Source of the DNA: Candidatus Nitrosocosmicus franklandus
GTDB taxonomy: Archaea; Thermoproteota; Nitrososphaeria; Nitrososphaerales; Nitrososphaeraceae
DNA length: 64,000 nt
Reading direction: 5' to 3'
NCBI RefSeq assembly: GCF_900696045.1
Contig: NZ_LR216287.1
Span: 186,001-250,000, forward strand
Positions 31,401 through 39,653 of the stretch are shown piece by piece. Below the pieces are notes generated by a model, which was not told where the DNA came from, made no database searches, and saw only the letters and a program-made list of their open reading frames with translations. Position 1 is the first letter of the stretch. Each line of letters opens with the position of its first letter. A program made the position numbers and the translations under genes.

Positions 31401-32030
31401 AACAAACACGTACTCAGTAAATGCAGGTTCGACGTCTCCTAATGTATCATGCTGACTAACTGGGTTACCATCTTTTGGACACCAACCTACAGGGTGCGAG
31501 CCCTGTTCAATCACACCAAGTTTTTTTAAAGTATTGAATTGCCAGGAAACAAATTTCTTGTAAACCGGGTCAATCGTAGTAAATTCACGTCTCCAGTCAA
31601 TAGCATAGCCCATTTCCTTCATTCCCGACTTGATTTCACTATGAAAATATCTAGCTATTTGAAGTGGATCGACAAAAGTGGAAATATCCTTATCATCTAT
31701 TTTATAAATTGTCTTAAAATTCTCAATTATTTCTTTATCTCCCGATTGTACCCTTTTTGACATCCCTAAGATAGGAGTACCAGTATAATGAAATCCCATT
31801 GGAAAAAGAACATTATAGCCTCTCAATTTCTTGTATCTTGCGTGTACATCTGCAATTGTATACGTTCTACCATGTCCTATATGTTGAGGAGAATTTGGAT
31901 ACGGATAGGCTACAGTAATAAAGAATTTTGGTTTGTTTGTTTTTGGATCAGATATATTAGCATGATTCTTGTCCCAAAAATCCAGCCATTTGTTTTCTAT
32001 CGAATTCCATATGTTATGCTCGCTTGACAT
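28473..32030 (-). CDS. leuS: Leucyl-tRNA synthetase, archaeal type, with low-complexity insertions
   Basis: 1185 residues; charges tRNA-Leu. Class I signatures: HIGH at 50-53 (SPQHIGHGRTY) and KMSKS at about 748 (DGKKMSKSMGN). The order of catalytic core, editing domain (about 200-480; LRPETIFGVTN, GSGVVMSVPAHAPYD), Cys-rich CRCGTKC, anticodon-binding part and archaeal C-terminal domain is normal. Archaeal LeuRS is usually near 950 residues. The excess is explained by a Pro-rich insertion with 13 prolines in a row at about 390-403 within a linker of about 90 residues, an Asn/Glu/Lys-rich insert at about 645-680 and a Thr/Ser/Ala/Pro-rich insert at about 833-890. These should be surface loops. 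Transcribed alone. Confidence 0.95.
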   Translation of the reverse strand: MSSEHNIWNSIENKWLDFWDKNHANISDPKTNKPKFFITVAYPYPNSPQHIGHGRTYTIADVHARYKKLRGYNVLFPMGFHYTGTPILGMSKRVQSGDKEIIENFKTIYKIDDKDISTFVDPLQIARYFHSEIKSGMKEMGYAIDWRREFTTIDPVYKKFVSWQFNTLKKLGVIEQGSHPVGWCPKDGNPVSQHDTLGDVEPAFTEYVFVKFQLEEQENVFLPVATLRPETIFGVTNIWINPEENYLLVEVNGKENWIISKDASEKLGYLNYDVKIIREVKGADYVGMSVIAPLTKKSIPILPAKFVMLDEGSGVVMSVPAHAPYDMQALLDLKRTVSIESITKSRFKDIIPISIIDSKIHSDNENSLENGGKASAVNTGKNGKSDSLTLPPPPPPPPPPPPPLLSPNRNLNTEAKDITPVNEQSTNDVRTKSKEEEKKVPAMIFLEKYSISDQSDPNLEKATSELYSLEYYSGKMNHGAQSYADMTVSIAKEKIKNDLLTDGTAVIFYELTNKPVYCRCGTKCYVKLLDNQWFLDYGNPKWKSLAFNCLNSMEIIPPEILKEFKNVFDWLKVRACARKSGLGTALPWDKDWLIESLSDSVIYMVYYIIAKYVNLYDLEKKYIKLIDDSFFDYVLLDKKPPSFKDYEEHDSTNKVTSNGKGNENESKTGEQLRKNGEGLNETSYKGFLEMAKAIKDEFEYYYPLDSRHSGRDLVPNHLSFFIFNHSIIFPKSKWPRQIAVNGSVLMDGKKMSKSMGNIIPLRSTIKKFNADSIRVAMLVLGELLQDVDFSFTTLKGIYGRLNDIYEFAVNFQSSYGNLIKSKFGDELTSNFGTSFDDKAAVTNTTTTITTQETITPGTTIDTTTTSTSQPASPEAVPATSTSANKKEEPDQFPATSIAINGLNLEDKWLLHKLNETILEVSKYFDELRIRDVLNTVLYLMDKDFEWYLKRRSAKSKQQTSEENYAYVVYMFLKARIKMISPITPFLGEEVWNKVFNNQSNMQSIFNSGWPEFDKRFANVVTEENELLISNLLEDLNKIIKVTKNTNINKVYIYLASNKKRDLYNKIIDIVLITKTKNFGVIMKSLLADASISEEQKKFIKSNSDLVKKINEDILSLSPTELDRRGLIKNEFDEKIPLEDAKSLIAFELKIQPDNIYFFNETETQITDPKNKSKFARPYKPAIYVE

Positions 32031-32400
32031 TTTATTCTCCCTATTGGAAGTATTTCTATCCTGTATTTGAAAATTCGGAATTGCTTTGGAATTGCGTCAT
32101 CACTCATTCATCCGTACAGCTACACAGCCACACAGCCACACACCTGCCTACTTATCTGACTACCTGACTACCTGACTACCCAATCACAGCTTTACCACCC
32201 TCTCAACACTCTCTCTTGCCCTCATTTTAGCTCTAGAAAAAGGAAAGAAATGAAAGATTCTTGCAAAATTAAGATTTGTCACCTACCTTTGCGTAATAAT
32301 GGCAAATTGTACTAAAATATTTAATAATCAATTCAATTTATTATAAATTTCTAATTTGATGAAAGGCTTAAGTTAACCTGAAAAGGAAGTACTATCAAGA
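32031..32400. other. Divergent intergenic region with short tandem repeats
   Basis: Contains the tandem units CACAGCCA (about 32112-32140) and CTGACTAC (about 32155-32180), then a C/T-rich stretch to about 32230. It lies between leuS (-) and the membrane protein gene (+), so it holds both promoters. No gene seen. Confidence 0.6.
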
Positions 32401-33483
32401 TTGGAAAAGTCATTGGACTATTCTAAGTATCGCAATGGATTTTTTGTGCCGCTTATTATAGGCCTTGTTATGTTTTTTGTTTTGTATTCTTATTCTCGTC
32501 TAACAACTCCAGGTCAAGAGATTTTCCTTTCATCATCCTTATATCAACTTGCTCAAATAGTCATGGCTTCATTTCTAATCACACTTGCGATGATTTACTT
32601 TAGCATACACAGATTCTTCTTCTCAAAATCCCGTTTAGAAAAAGATCCGAAAGCGCTATTGTATCACTTGCAACACCCATTACAGACTAGACGGTACAAG
32701 CTGATCTTTATCGGTGCCACATTAGCTTACTTTGTCTTCTTTGGATTTCTTTCGAATATTTTCATATACTTTACGGATGCTGGCACAATTTTCTCTCTAG
32801 TTCCCTTACCTTCTTCAAACCACAGCTTGACAGAAGAAGGATCTCGTATGGAACACTCCTCAATCCCTCACCTTCAAGATACAAATAACAACATTCAATC
32901 AAACAATAATGAAATTTCTTCTGTTGTTCATCAGAACTTGCTGCATGATAATAGTAGCAACTTTGAAATAAATAGCGGGAGTATCAATAATACCTTAGAT
33001 AGATCCATTCCACAGAATCAAGATCCACCAATAACAACTTTTCAGGGAGAATATCCCAGTTCACAACTCATTATTTGTTGCAATACAATAGGATATGTTC
33101 CAATGTTAATACTCAAATTGACGGATCAATTTTCAATTTTGATTATCCCTCTCAACTTGCTAATTGCAACAACTCTTTCTACTTTGGTGGGGCTGAATAC
33201 CAGTTTAAACATATACTTGCTTTCAAAGAGAAAATCTGTCACACTATCAAAAAAGAACTTTCTTGGGGTATTGGGGATATCTACGGGTCTATTTGTAGGT
33301 TGTCCCACATGCACAGGTAGTCTATTTTATTCTCTAGTAGGATTCAGTTCTTTAATTCTTTTCTCATCTCTTAACTTTTATCAAATAATCTTTGTTGCAA
33401 TTAGCATTCCTATGCTCTTTATATCTTTGATAATAATGATGCGGGTTCTTCAGAAATCATTTTTGAACACATGTAAATTGTAA
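32401..33483 (+). CDS. Polytopic membrane protein with a CPTC motif, unknown function
   Basis: 360 residues from a TTG start. Membrane helices at about 14-32, 43-65 and 98-122, then a long Asn/Ser/Gln-rich loop (about 135-215) presumed external, then helices at about 240-265 and three more near the C terminus. A CPTC motif (FVGCPTCTGSLFYSLVGFS) lies within or next to the sixth helix, together with a single CC pair (LIICCNTIG). A CxxC at a membrane suggests thiol-disulfide exchange or metal binding. Family not named with certainty. Confidence 0.75.
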   Translation: MEKSLDYSKYRNGFFVPLIIGLVMFFVLYSYSRLTTPGQEIFLSSSLYQLAQIVMASFLITLAMIYFSIHRFFFSKSRLEKDPKALLYHLQHPLQTRRYKLIFIGATLAYFVFFGFLSNIFIYFTDAGTIFSLVPLPSSNHSLTEEGSRMEHSSIPHLQDTNNNIQSNNNEISSVVHQNLLHDNSSNFEINSGSINNTLDRSIPQNQDPPITTFQGEYPSSQLIICCNTIGYVPMLILKLTDQFSILIIPLNLLIATTLSTLVGLNTSLNIYLLSKRKSVTLSKKNFLGVLGISTGLFVGCPTCTGSLFYSLVGFSSLILFSSLNFYQIIFVAISIPMLFISLIIMMRVLQKSFLNTCKL

Positions 33484-33581
33484 CTAACACAAGGAAAGAG
33501 AAAAAAGAAATAAATTAATAAAAAATTAGTTGTCGACCGTCCATCTAACCTAACCGACTAAAAGATTTATTGATAAGATTA

Positions 33582-35786
33582 TTATTCCTTGTCAATAAAT
33601 TCGTCTGGAGATGGTGGTTCGGGTGCAATGCCTTTTCTCTTTCGTATATCAGTTACTAGATTCCTGAATACTGACTGAGGTACTGCTTGCCAAGTTTTAA
33701 AGTAAGTACTCCACATGGCTTTTCCTGCAGTACCACCTCTCATGGTTTCAGACAGATCGAAGGTTTCAGATGCAGGTACCTCGCCTAAAATTATGGCTAT
33801 TACACCTTTTTGGTCAACGTTTAAGAGTTTCCCACGCTTACCTGACAGGATTCCAGCCACAGTTCCAATCTGCTCTTGAGGACATTTTACTTCAATTCCT
33901 AGAATCGGCTCCAAAAGCACTGGATCCGCAAGCAACATCGCTCCAAGCATAGCCCTTCTAGAAGCAGGCATTAATTGGGCAAGTCCCCTGTGGGCAGGAT
34001 CCTCGTGGGGAACAAAGTGGTGTAATACAAACTTTAGACCCCTGACTTGTTCCTGTGCAATAGGACCGGAATGAATTACGTCATCAAAACCTGATTTAAT
34101 GGAATCCATTGATTCTTGAATAAACTGCACACCTTTTGTCTCATCTGCAAGCATGTTACCAGTCGGATCTACTGTAACTACACTTCTGGCCTCATCAGAA
34201 CTCCATCCTTTTTCCCTTAATAGTCGAGCCATTTCCTTCTTATCCATGTCTTCTCGTAATTGTCCTGTTCGGATCATCTCTATGATCTCTTCGCTAAGGG
34301 GTTCTACCCGCAAAAAGATCTTGTTATGCTTATTTGGAGATTTGCTCATTATTGGTCCAGCTCTACCCTTTATGGTTTCACGGTAGTTGATCAACGGTTG
34401 AGTGGTCTTGATGTCTAATCCGGCCTCTTGTAGCAAAGATGTAGCAATTTCTAGGTGCAATACACCCATTCCAGCCATCAGCGTCTCTCCAGTCTCCTCA
34501 TTTATCTTTACGATCAGGTTTGGATCTTCGACTGTGATTCTTCGCAGGCCTTCAACCAACTTGGGTAAATCTTTTGGATGTTTTGGTTCCACTGCGATCG
34601 TTACTACGGGCTCTGAGACATACTTTATTGATTCAAATGCATCTACACTTTTTACGGATGAAATAGTTTCACCTGCAACAGCATAATCTAAACCTAATAG
34701 TGCAGGTATGTTCCCACAAGGGAGAACGCTAACAACCTCCCTCGTATTACCCATATATATGTTTACAGATTGGACCTTACCAGTCCTCTTTGCATCAATT
34801 AAATACACTTCATCTCCATCCTTTATGGTCCCTGAAAATAGGCGTCCCGTTGCAACTCTACCTGCCTGGGGGTCGACATTAATCGTTGTAACCATCATTA
34901 ATGCAGGGCCTTTTTCATCGCAATTCACCAGAGCTTTTCCAATGTCTGAATCCAGATTGCCAGGCCAAATTTTAGGGATTCTATATTTCTGAGCCACGTG
35001 AGGAGGTGGATGATGCTGAACCACCATTCCTAATACAGCATCGTGCAGCGGTGCCCGCTCGGCCAATTTCTTGATGGCATCAGGGTCAGTCGATGTGTAT
35101 GCGTCATAAACATCCTTAAAACTAATACCTTTTTTCTGCGCTACTTTAAAGTTGAACCCCCAACGATCCTTAGCTGAACCAAAAGCCACTGTGTTTCCCT
35201 GGATGCTTACCTTCCACTTATCTTTCAATTCGGGTTCAGCGTAAAGATCAACGAGTCTATTAAATTCAGCAATAATATTAGACAGCCATTTTTGCATGGC
35301 AGCAGGATCCAACCTTAGTTCTTTGACAAGCCTATCGATCTTATTGATATATAGAACGGGTCTTACTCGTTCTTCTAAAGCTTGACGAGTAACAGTTTCA
35401 GTCTGAGTCATAATCCCTTCAACAGAATCAGAAACTACTACTACCCCGTCTATTGCTCTTAACGCTCGTGTAACTCTACCAGTAAAGTCTATGTGCCCAG
35501 GTGTATCTATCATATTGATGACGTATTCTTTGCCATCGTCATTTTCATAAAATAAGGTGACATTGGCTCCTCGGATAGTCATTTGTCTATTTTGTTCTAA
35601 TTTCATAGAGTCTAAAGCCAAAGCCTGACCTGCTACACTCGGAGAAATGATTCCCGAAGCAGCCAAAAGACTATCACTCATGGTTGTTTTACCATGATCT
35701 ACATGAGCGATAACACCAAAATTTCTGATTTGATCTTTATTTCCAATAATCCTAAGAATATCTTGCGTTGATTTAAACTTGGGCAT
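33582..35786 (-). CDS. fusA: Translation elongation factor aEF-2
   Basis: 734 residues from the Met that gives MPKFKSTQDIL; an in-frame Met four codons earlier (35798) is less likely. GTPase that drives ribosomal translocation. G1 is AHVDHGKTT, G3 DTPGH, G4 NKID. The archaeal/eukaryal diphthamide loop is DPAHRGLAQLMPAS, whose His is the expected modification and ADP-ribosylation site. Domains II-V follow in normal order and length. It lies alone between two intergenic regions. Confidence 0.96.
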   Translation of the reverse strand: MPKFKSTQDILRIIGNKDQIRNFGVIAHVDHGKTTMSDSLLAASGIISPSVAGQALALDSMKLEQNRQMTIRGANVTLFYENDDGKEYVINMIDTPGHIDFTGRVTRALRAIDGVVVVSDSVEGIMTQTETVTRQALEERVRPVLYINKIDRLVKELRLDPAAMQKWLSNIIAEFNRLVDLYAEPELKDKWKVSIQGNTVAFGSAKDRWGFNFKVAQKKGISFKDVYDAYTSTDPDAIKKLAERAPLHDAVLGMVVQHHPPPHVAQKYRIPKIWPGNLDSDIGKALVNCDEKGPALMMVTTINVDPQAGRVATGRLFSGTIKDGDEVYLIDAKRTGKVQSVNIYMGNTREVVSVLPCGNIPALLGLDYAVAGETISSVKSVDAFESIKYVSEPVVTIAVEPKHPKDLPKLVEGLRRITVEDPNLIVKINEETGETLMAGMGVLHLEIATSLLQEAGLDIKTTQPLINYRETIKGRAGPIMSKSPNKHNKIFLRVEPLSEEIIEMIRTGQLREDMDKKEMARLLREKGWSSDEARSVVTVDPTGNMLADETKGVQFIQESMDSIKSGFDDVIHSGPIAQEQVRGLKFVLHHFVPHEDPAHRGLAQLMPASRRAMLGAMLLADPVLLEPILGIEVKCPQEQIGTVAGILSGKRGKLLNVDQKGVIAIILGEVPASETFDLSETMRGGTAGKAMWSTYFKTWQAVPQSVFRNLVTDIRKRKGIAPEPPSPDEFIDKE

Positions 35787-36244
35787 CTTATATTTCAAAA
35801 AAGTTTTTCTAGGGTTATTAAACCTTCCTTGTTGACTTTAACTTCAAAACTGATTTCTGATAATATTAATTCAGAATAATTTCAGAGGAGGGATTGGTAA
35901 ATTTTTGCAGTTTGTTGCATATCTAACAGTATTTAAGAAAAGAATAGATCTGTCATTCTACCTCAGAGACATATGTAAGAATGGCAGATAATATCTGATG
36001 ATACAATATAATCCATTTATACAAGAATCTGACTATCTACAAGCAGCAGAGCAGCTACAATTACTGCCTGCTCTCTAATGCCCTTTCCCCATCCACTACT
36101 TCCTCCCTTCCTCATTCTCCTCCTTTTCTCTCACCTAATTCATCCACTCCCTATTCATTTCCTCTCCCCTCCTACCTTCCCTTCCCTAACGTTTTACCCT
36201 TCAACTTATATGGCAACCATATTATTTTATGAACTAGTTACATC
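35787..36244. other. Divergent intergenic region with a long C/T-rich tract
   Basis: Between fusA (-) and the mqnD-like gene (+). About 36066-36198 is strongly pyrimidine-biased (runs such as CCCTTTCCCCATCC and CTTCCTCCCTTCC), with hardly any G. It holds the promoters of both genes. No open frame seen. Confidence 0.6.
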
Positions 36245-37081
36245 ATGACTGATGAAATAAGGGTGGGCCACACGCCGGATGCAGATGACGCCTTTATGTT
36301 TTATGCAATAGAAAATGAGCTAGTACCAATGAACGGTTTTAAAATTGTTCATCATGTAGAAGATATCGAAAAATTAAACAAAAGAGCCATGAACCACGAA
36401 TTAGAAATTACTGCTATTTCTGCGCATGCACTAGCATACCTAGATAATTATACTATTTTGACCAGCGGTGGAAGTTTTGGGATTAACTATGGACCTATAA
36501 TAATTTCAAAAGAAGGGAAATCTATCAGTGAACTATCAAACGGGGTAGTTGCCATTCCCGGATTTTTAACTTCTGCATATTTACTAATGACGATATCCTT
36601 TGGAGTACAAAAGTGTAGAGAGTTCCTTTTTAGTGACATACCTCAAGCTGTCATTAACAATTTAGTGGACTATGGACTAGTAATACATGAATCTCAGGTT
36701 ACGTTCGAGTCGCAAGAACTAGTCAAATTGTTTGATTTGGGGGAGTGGTGGCACAAGATAACAGGCGGCTTGCCTGTTCCTCTTGGCATTAACGTTGGAA
36801 GTAACAATTTGATGAGCATTTCACGGATAAGGGATTTTGATAACTTACTAAAGAATTCCATACAATACAGTATTGACCACGTTGATGAAGCTATCGAATT
36901 CGCTTCAAAATATGGACGAGGAACAGATAAATCAATTCTAACGAAATTTGTCAAGATGTATGTTAATGATTATACCTTAGATATGAAAGAACAAGGAAAG
37001 AATGCAATTTCTAAATTATTCGATTTGGCACTTGAAAAGGGCATAATCAAAAGAGAGGTACCCCTCGTATTTTCAAAATAA
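36245..37081 (+). CDS. mqnD: Menaquinone biosynthesis MqnA/MqnD family protein, MqnD-like
   Basis: 278 residues, periplasmic-binding-protein fold without a signal peptide. The opening HTPDADDAFMFYAIENEL matches the MqnA/MqnD superfamily; MqnD converts cyclic dehypoxanthine futalosine to 1,4-dihydroxy-6-naphthoate. ITAISAHALAYL and SGGSFGINYGPIIIS follow in the family order. MqnE- and MqnC-like radical SAM genes lie directly downstream, so a role in the futalosine route is well supported. MqnA (chorismate dehydratase) is the alternative assignment. Confidence 0.75.
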   Translation: MTDEIRVGHTPDADDAFMFYAIENELVPMNGFKIVHHVEDIEKLNKRAMNHELEITAISAHALAYLDNYTILTSGGSFGINYGPIIISKEGKSISELSNGVVAIPGFLTSAYLLMTISFGVQKCREFLFSDIPQAVINNLVDYGLVIHESQVTFESQELVKLFDLGEWWHKITGGLPVPLGINVGSNNLMSISRIRDFDNLLKNSIQYSIDHVDEAIEFASKYGRGTDKSILTKFVKMYVNDYTLDMKEQGKNAISKLFDLALEKGIIKREVPLVFSK

Positions 37082-37227
37082 ACTGTAGCAAAATGATCAA
37101 TGTTATTGCATGTTTGTTTTTTTATTTTGATGGATTATTTGCAACCTATACCAATTGACCGACCTTTACCATAATTTATGTGCGGGCGTGTAAGTTAGAG
37201 TCATCAAGTAGCCGAGTCTATTTTTAT

Positions 37228-38331
37228 TTAGAAAGACTGAATAGTATTAAAGAATGTATCTCTTTGAACAGGATGACGCCCAATCTCTTTGACCAAGAAT
37301 TTCAATTCCCCCGTTGTAGTTTGATTAGGCTTTCCGGCTGCCTTGAAAATTTCCTCTGAAAATGCAGTTCCTACCAAATCGTTACCGCCATAACATAAAG
37401 CCACCTGGGCGAGTTTTTTCCCCAATGCTATCCAATAGACAGATACATTAGGCAAGACGTTTCCAAGTAGCAGGCGAGCCAATGCAATTACTCTTAAATC
37501 ATATGTTGATGGACTTTCAGACAAAATAGTATGCTCTTTTTCCAATTGTGTATTTTCTAGGCTAAATTTTAACGGTATGAACGTAGTAAAACCGCCAGTC
37601 TTTTTATTTAATTCGCGAAGTCTAATTATGTGGTCAACAATATCTTCTGGAGTCTCAATATGACCAAAGAGCATGGTACAATTTCCCCTAAGTCCAATTT
37701 TGTGGGCCTCGAAAGCTGTGTTTAACCATTCTTCTCCAGAGCATTTTCCAAGGACAATTTTATCACGAGTACTTTTGTTAAAAATTTCCGCTCCGCCGCC
37801 AGGTAAAGCATCTAATCCTGATTCTTTAAGTCTGGTCAAGACTTCCTTTATTGAGTTTTTTGTTACCCTAGAAATAAAAAAGATTTCAGCCGGCGTCAAT
37901 GCCTTGATAATGACCTTTGGAAATCTTTTCTTTATTGACTTGAACATTCCTTCATAATATTCCAAGTCTAGCTTTGGATGGAAGCCGCCTACAATATGAA
38001 GTTCAGTTGCTTTTAATTGATTAATGGCCACTTCAGCCCTTTTTACTATCATTTCGTTTGATAGTGTATATGCATCATCATCCTTTTCCTTCCGATAAAA
38101 TGCACATAATTGACAACTTGCAGCGCAAATATTGGTATAGTTCAAATAATAAGAAGAAACAAAAGTAACATTATCCCCACGGATTTGTTTTCTAAGTTGA
38201 TCGGCGGCCTGACCTAACAAAAATAGGTTTTCATTTTTCATAAGATCCACGCCATCGTGAAAGGTTAGTTCTTCACCATTCATTGCTTTTTCCAACGCAG
38301 ACGTTGGTCTGGCCAACAAAATATTGGACAA
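37228..38331 (-). CDS. mqnE: Radical SAM aminofutalosine synthase, MqnE-like
   Basis: 367 residues. The 4Fe-4S motif CxxxCxxC is Cys69, Cys73 and Cys76 (NICAASCQLCAFYR). Then VGGFHPKLDLEYYE, ALTPAEIFFISR, LDALPGGGAEIF, GLRGNCTMLFGHIETPED and GFTTFIPLKF follow, as in the MqnE/MqnC/CofH group. MqnE joins 3-[(1-carboxyvinyl)oxy]benzoate and SAM to give aminofutalosine. GGFHP and the second GNCTMLFGH pattern favour MqnE over MqnC, which is encoded divergently next door with 102 bp between the starts. Confidence 0.85.
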   Translation of the reverse strand: MSNILLARPTSALEKAMNGEELTFHDGVDLMKNENLFLLGQAADQLRKQIRGDNVTFVSSYYLNYTNICAASCQLCAFYRKEKDDDAYTLSNEMIVKRAEVAINQLKATELHIVGGFHPKLDLEYYEGMFKSIKKRFPKVIIKALTPAEIFFISRVTKNSIKEVLTRLKESGLDALPGGGAEIFNKSTRDKIVLGKCSGEEWLNTAFEAHKIGLRGNCTMLFGHIETPEDIVDHIIRLRELNKKTGGFTTFIPLKFSLENTQLEKEHTILSESPSTYDLRVIALARLLLGNVLPNVSVYWIALGKKLAQVALCYGGNDLVGTAFSEEIFKAAGKPNQTTTGELKFLVKEIGRHPVQRDTFFNTIQSF

Positions 38332-38433
38332 TATCTTTGATTATATATTTAAAAATATAAGTGCTTTCGGGTAACCAAAATCTGACAACAAAATCAAAGA
38401 ATAAATTAACCAAAGAAGAAGGTAATCTGATCA

Positions 38434-39561
38434 TTGCAAAATAGCCAGATTAGTCATGATATATTCAAGCGTTCTGAACTAGAAGATACGATTGATAAAA
38501 TCTTAAAAACAGGAGATCTTGAGATCAATGATCTTGTTTACTTGCTTAAATCGACTGAGATTCAAAGACTAGGATTTGTAGGTAATGACATTAGAGAAAA
38601 ATTATTTGGCAAGCAAGTTTCATTTATCAACAACATTATACTAAATTATACAAATGTTTGTATAACATATTGTAAATTTTGTGCTTTTTATAGACCTCCT
38701 GGACATGCCGAATCATATACCGTGTCAAAGGAAGAAATTCTTCAACGAATAATTTTTGCAAAGACAAACTATGATATTAAACAGGTACTCTTTCAAGGAG
38801 GACACAATCCAAAGTTAAATACAGAATACTTTGAGGATATTTTTAGTACTATACGTTCCAAATGTCCCGATATCGCTATACATGGTTTATCTGCGTCTGA
38901 AATAGATATGATCGCAAAGGTAGACAGGAGTTCGTATCGCGAAGTATTAGATAGGCTTCATAAGGCTGGATTAGATTCTTTACCTGGCGCGGGTGCAGAA
39001 ATCTTAGTCGACGAAGTAAAAGAGATAATTAGTCCACTTAAAATTTCAAGCCAGACCTGGCTTGAAATTATGGAAACTGCACACAGATTAGGTATAAAGT
39101 CCTCGGCCACTATGATGTACGGAACTGTAGAAACTATTGAACAGCGTGCACGTCATATCCTAAAGATTGCGGATTTGCAAAGAAAAACCAGTGGATTTAT
39201 GGCATTTATCCCATGGAGTTTTGAACCAAATAAAACAGAGATTCAAGAGAATGGGACAGTCCAATTTGCCATGGGAGGATTTGAACTATTAAAGATGATA
39301 TCTGTATCAAGGATCGCATTTAATGGGCTGATTGATCATTTACAATCTTCATGGTTAACCAATGGAATTGGTATGGCACAGCTTGCTATTTTCCATGGAT
39401 CTGATGACTTTGGAGGGACACTAATAGGAGAAGAAGTCGTGAGCGCTACTGGCGCTAGGTCTACTGAACTTTTGGAGAGCAATATTGTAAATGCGATAAA
39501 GTCTATGGGATTTATTCCAGTAGAGAGGAACAATAACTACGATTTGATAAGGAAATATTAA
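38434..39561 (+). CDS. mqnC: Radical SAM cyclic dehypoxanthine futalosine synthase, MqnC-like
   Basis: 375 residues from a TTG start. Cluster cysteines are Cys76, Cys80 and Cys83 (NVCITYCKFCAFYRPPG). VLFQGGHNPKL, HGLSASEIDMIA, GLDSLPGAGAEIL, SSATMMYGTVET and FMAFIPWSFEPN are characteristic of MqnC, which cyclises dehypoxanthine futalosine. The AFYRPPGH and QGGHNP motifs differ from those in the divergent mqnE as expected. Product goes to MqnD, encoded 1.4 kb away on the same strand. Confidence 0.88.
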   Translation: MQNSQISHDIFKRSELEDTIDKILKTGDLEINDLVYLLKSTEIQRLGFVGNDIREKLFGKQVSFINNIILNYTNVCITYCKFCAFYRPPGHAESYTVSKEEILQRIIFAKTNYDIKQVLFQGGHNPKLNTEYFEDIFSTIRSKCPDIAIHGLSASEIDMIAKVDRSSYREVLDRLHKAGLDSLPGAGAEILVDEVKEIISPLKISSQTWLEIMETAHRLGIKSSATMMYGTVETIEQRARHILKIADLQRKTSGFMAFIPWSFEPNKTEIQENGTVQFAMGGFELLKMISVSRIAFNGLIDHLQSSWLTNGIGMAQLAIFHGSDDFGGTLIGEEVVSATGARSTELLESNIVNAIKSMGFIPVERNNNYDLIRKY

Positions 39562-39621
39562 TATATATTTTTGCTAAATTCTAAAGATTTCCTTCCCATA
39601 GAACATACTAATATAAATAGG

Positions 39622-39630
39622 TTTATAAAT
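39622..39630 (+). promoter_or_regulatory. TATA box of the HMG-CoA synthase gene
   Basis: TTTATAAAT lies 24-32 bp before the GTG at 39654, the right place for transcription starting at or near the start codon. Confidence 0.55.
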
Positions 39631-39653
39631 GATCTTCAACAAAAAATAGAATT

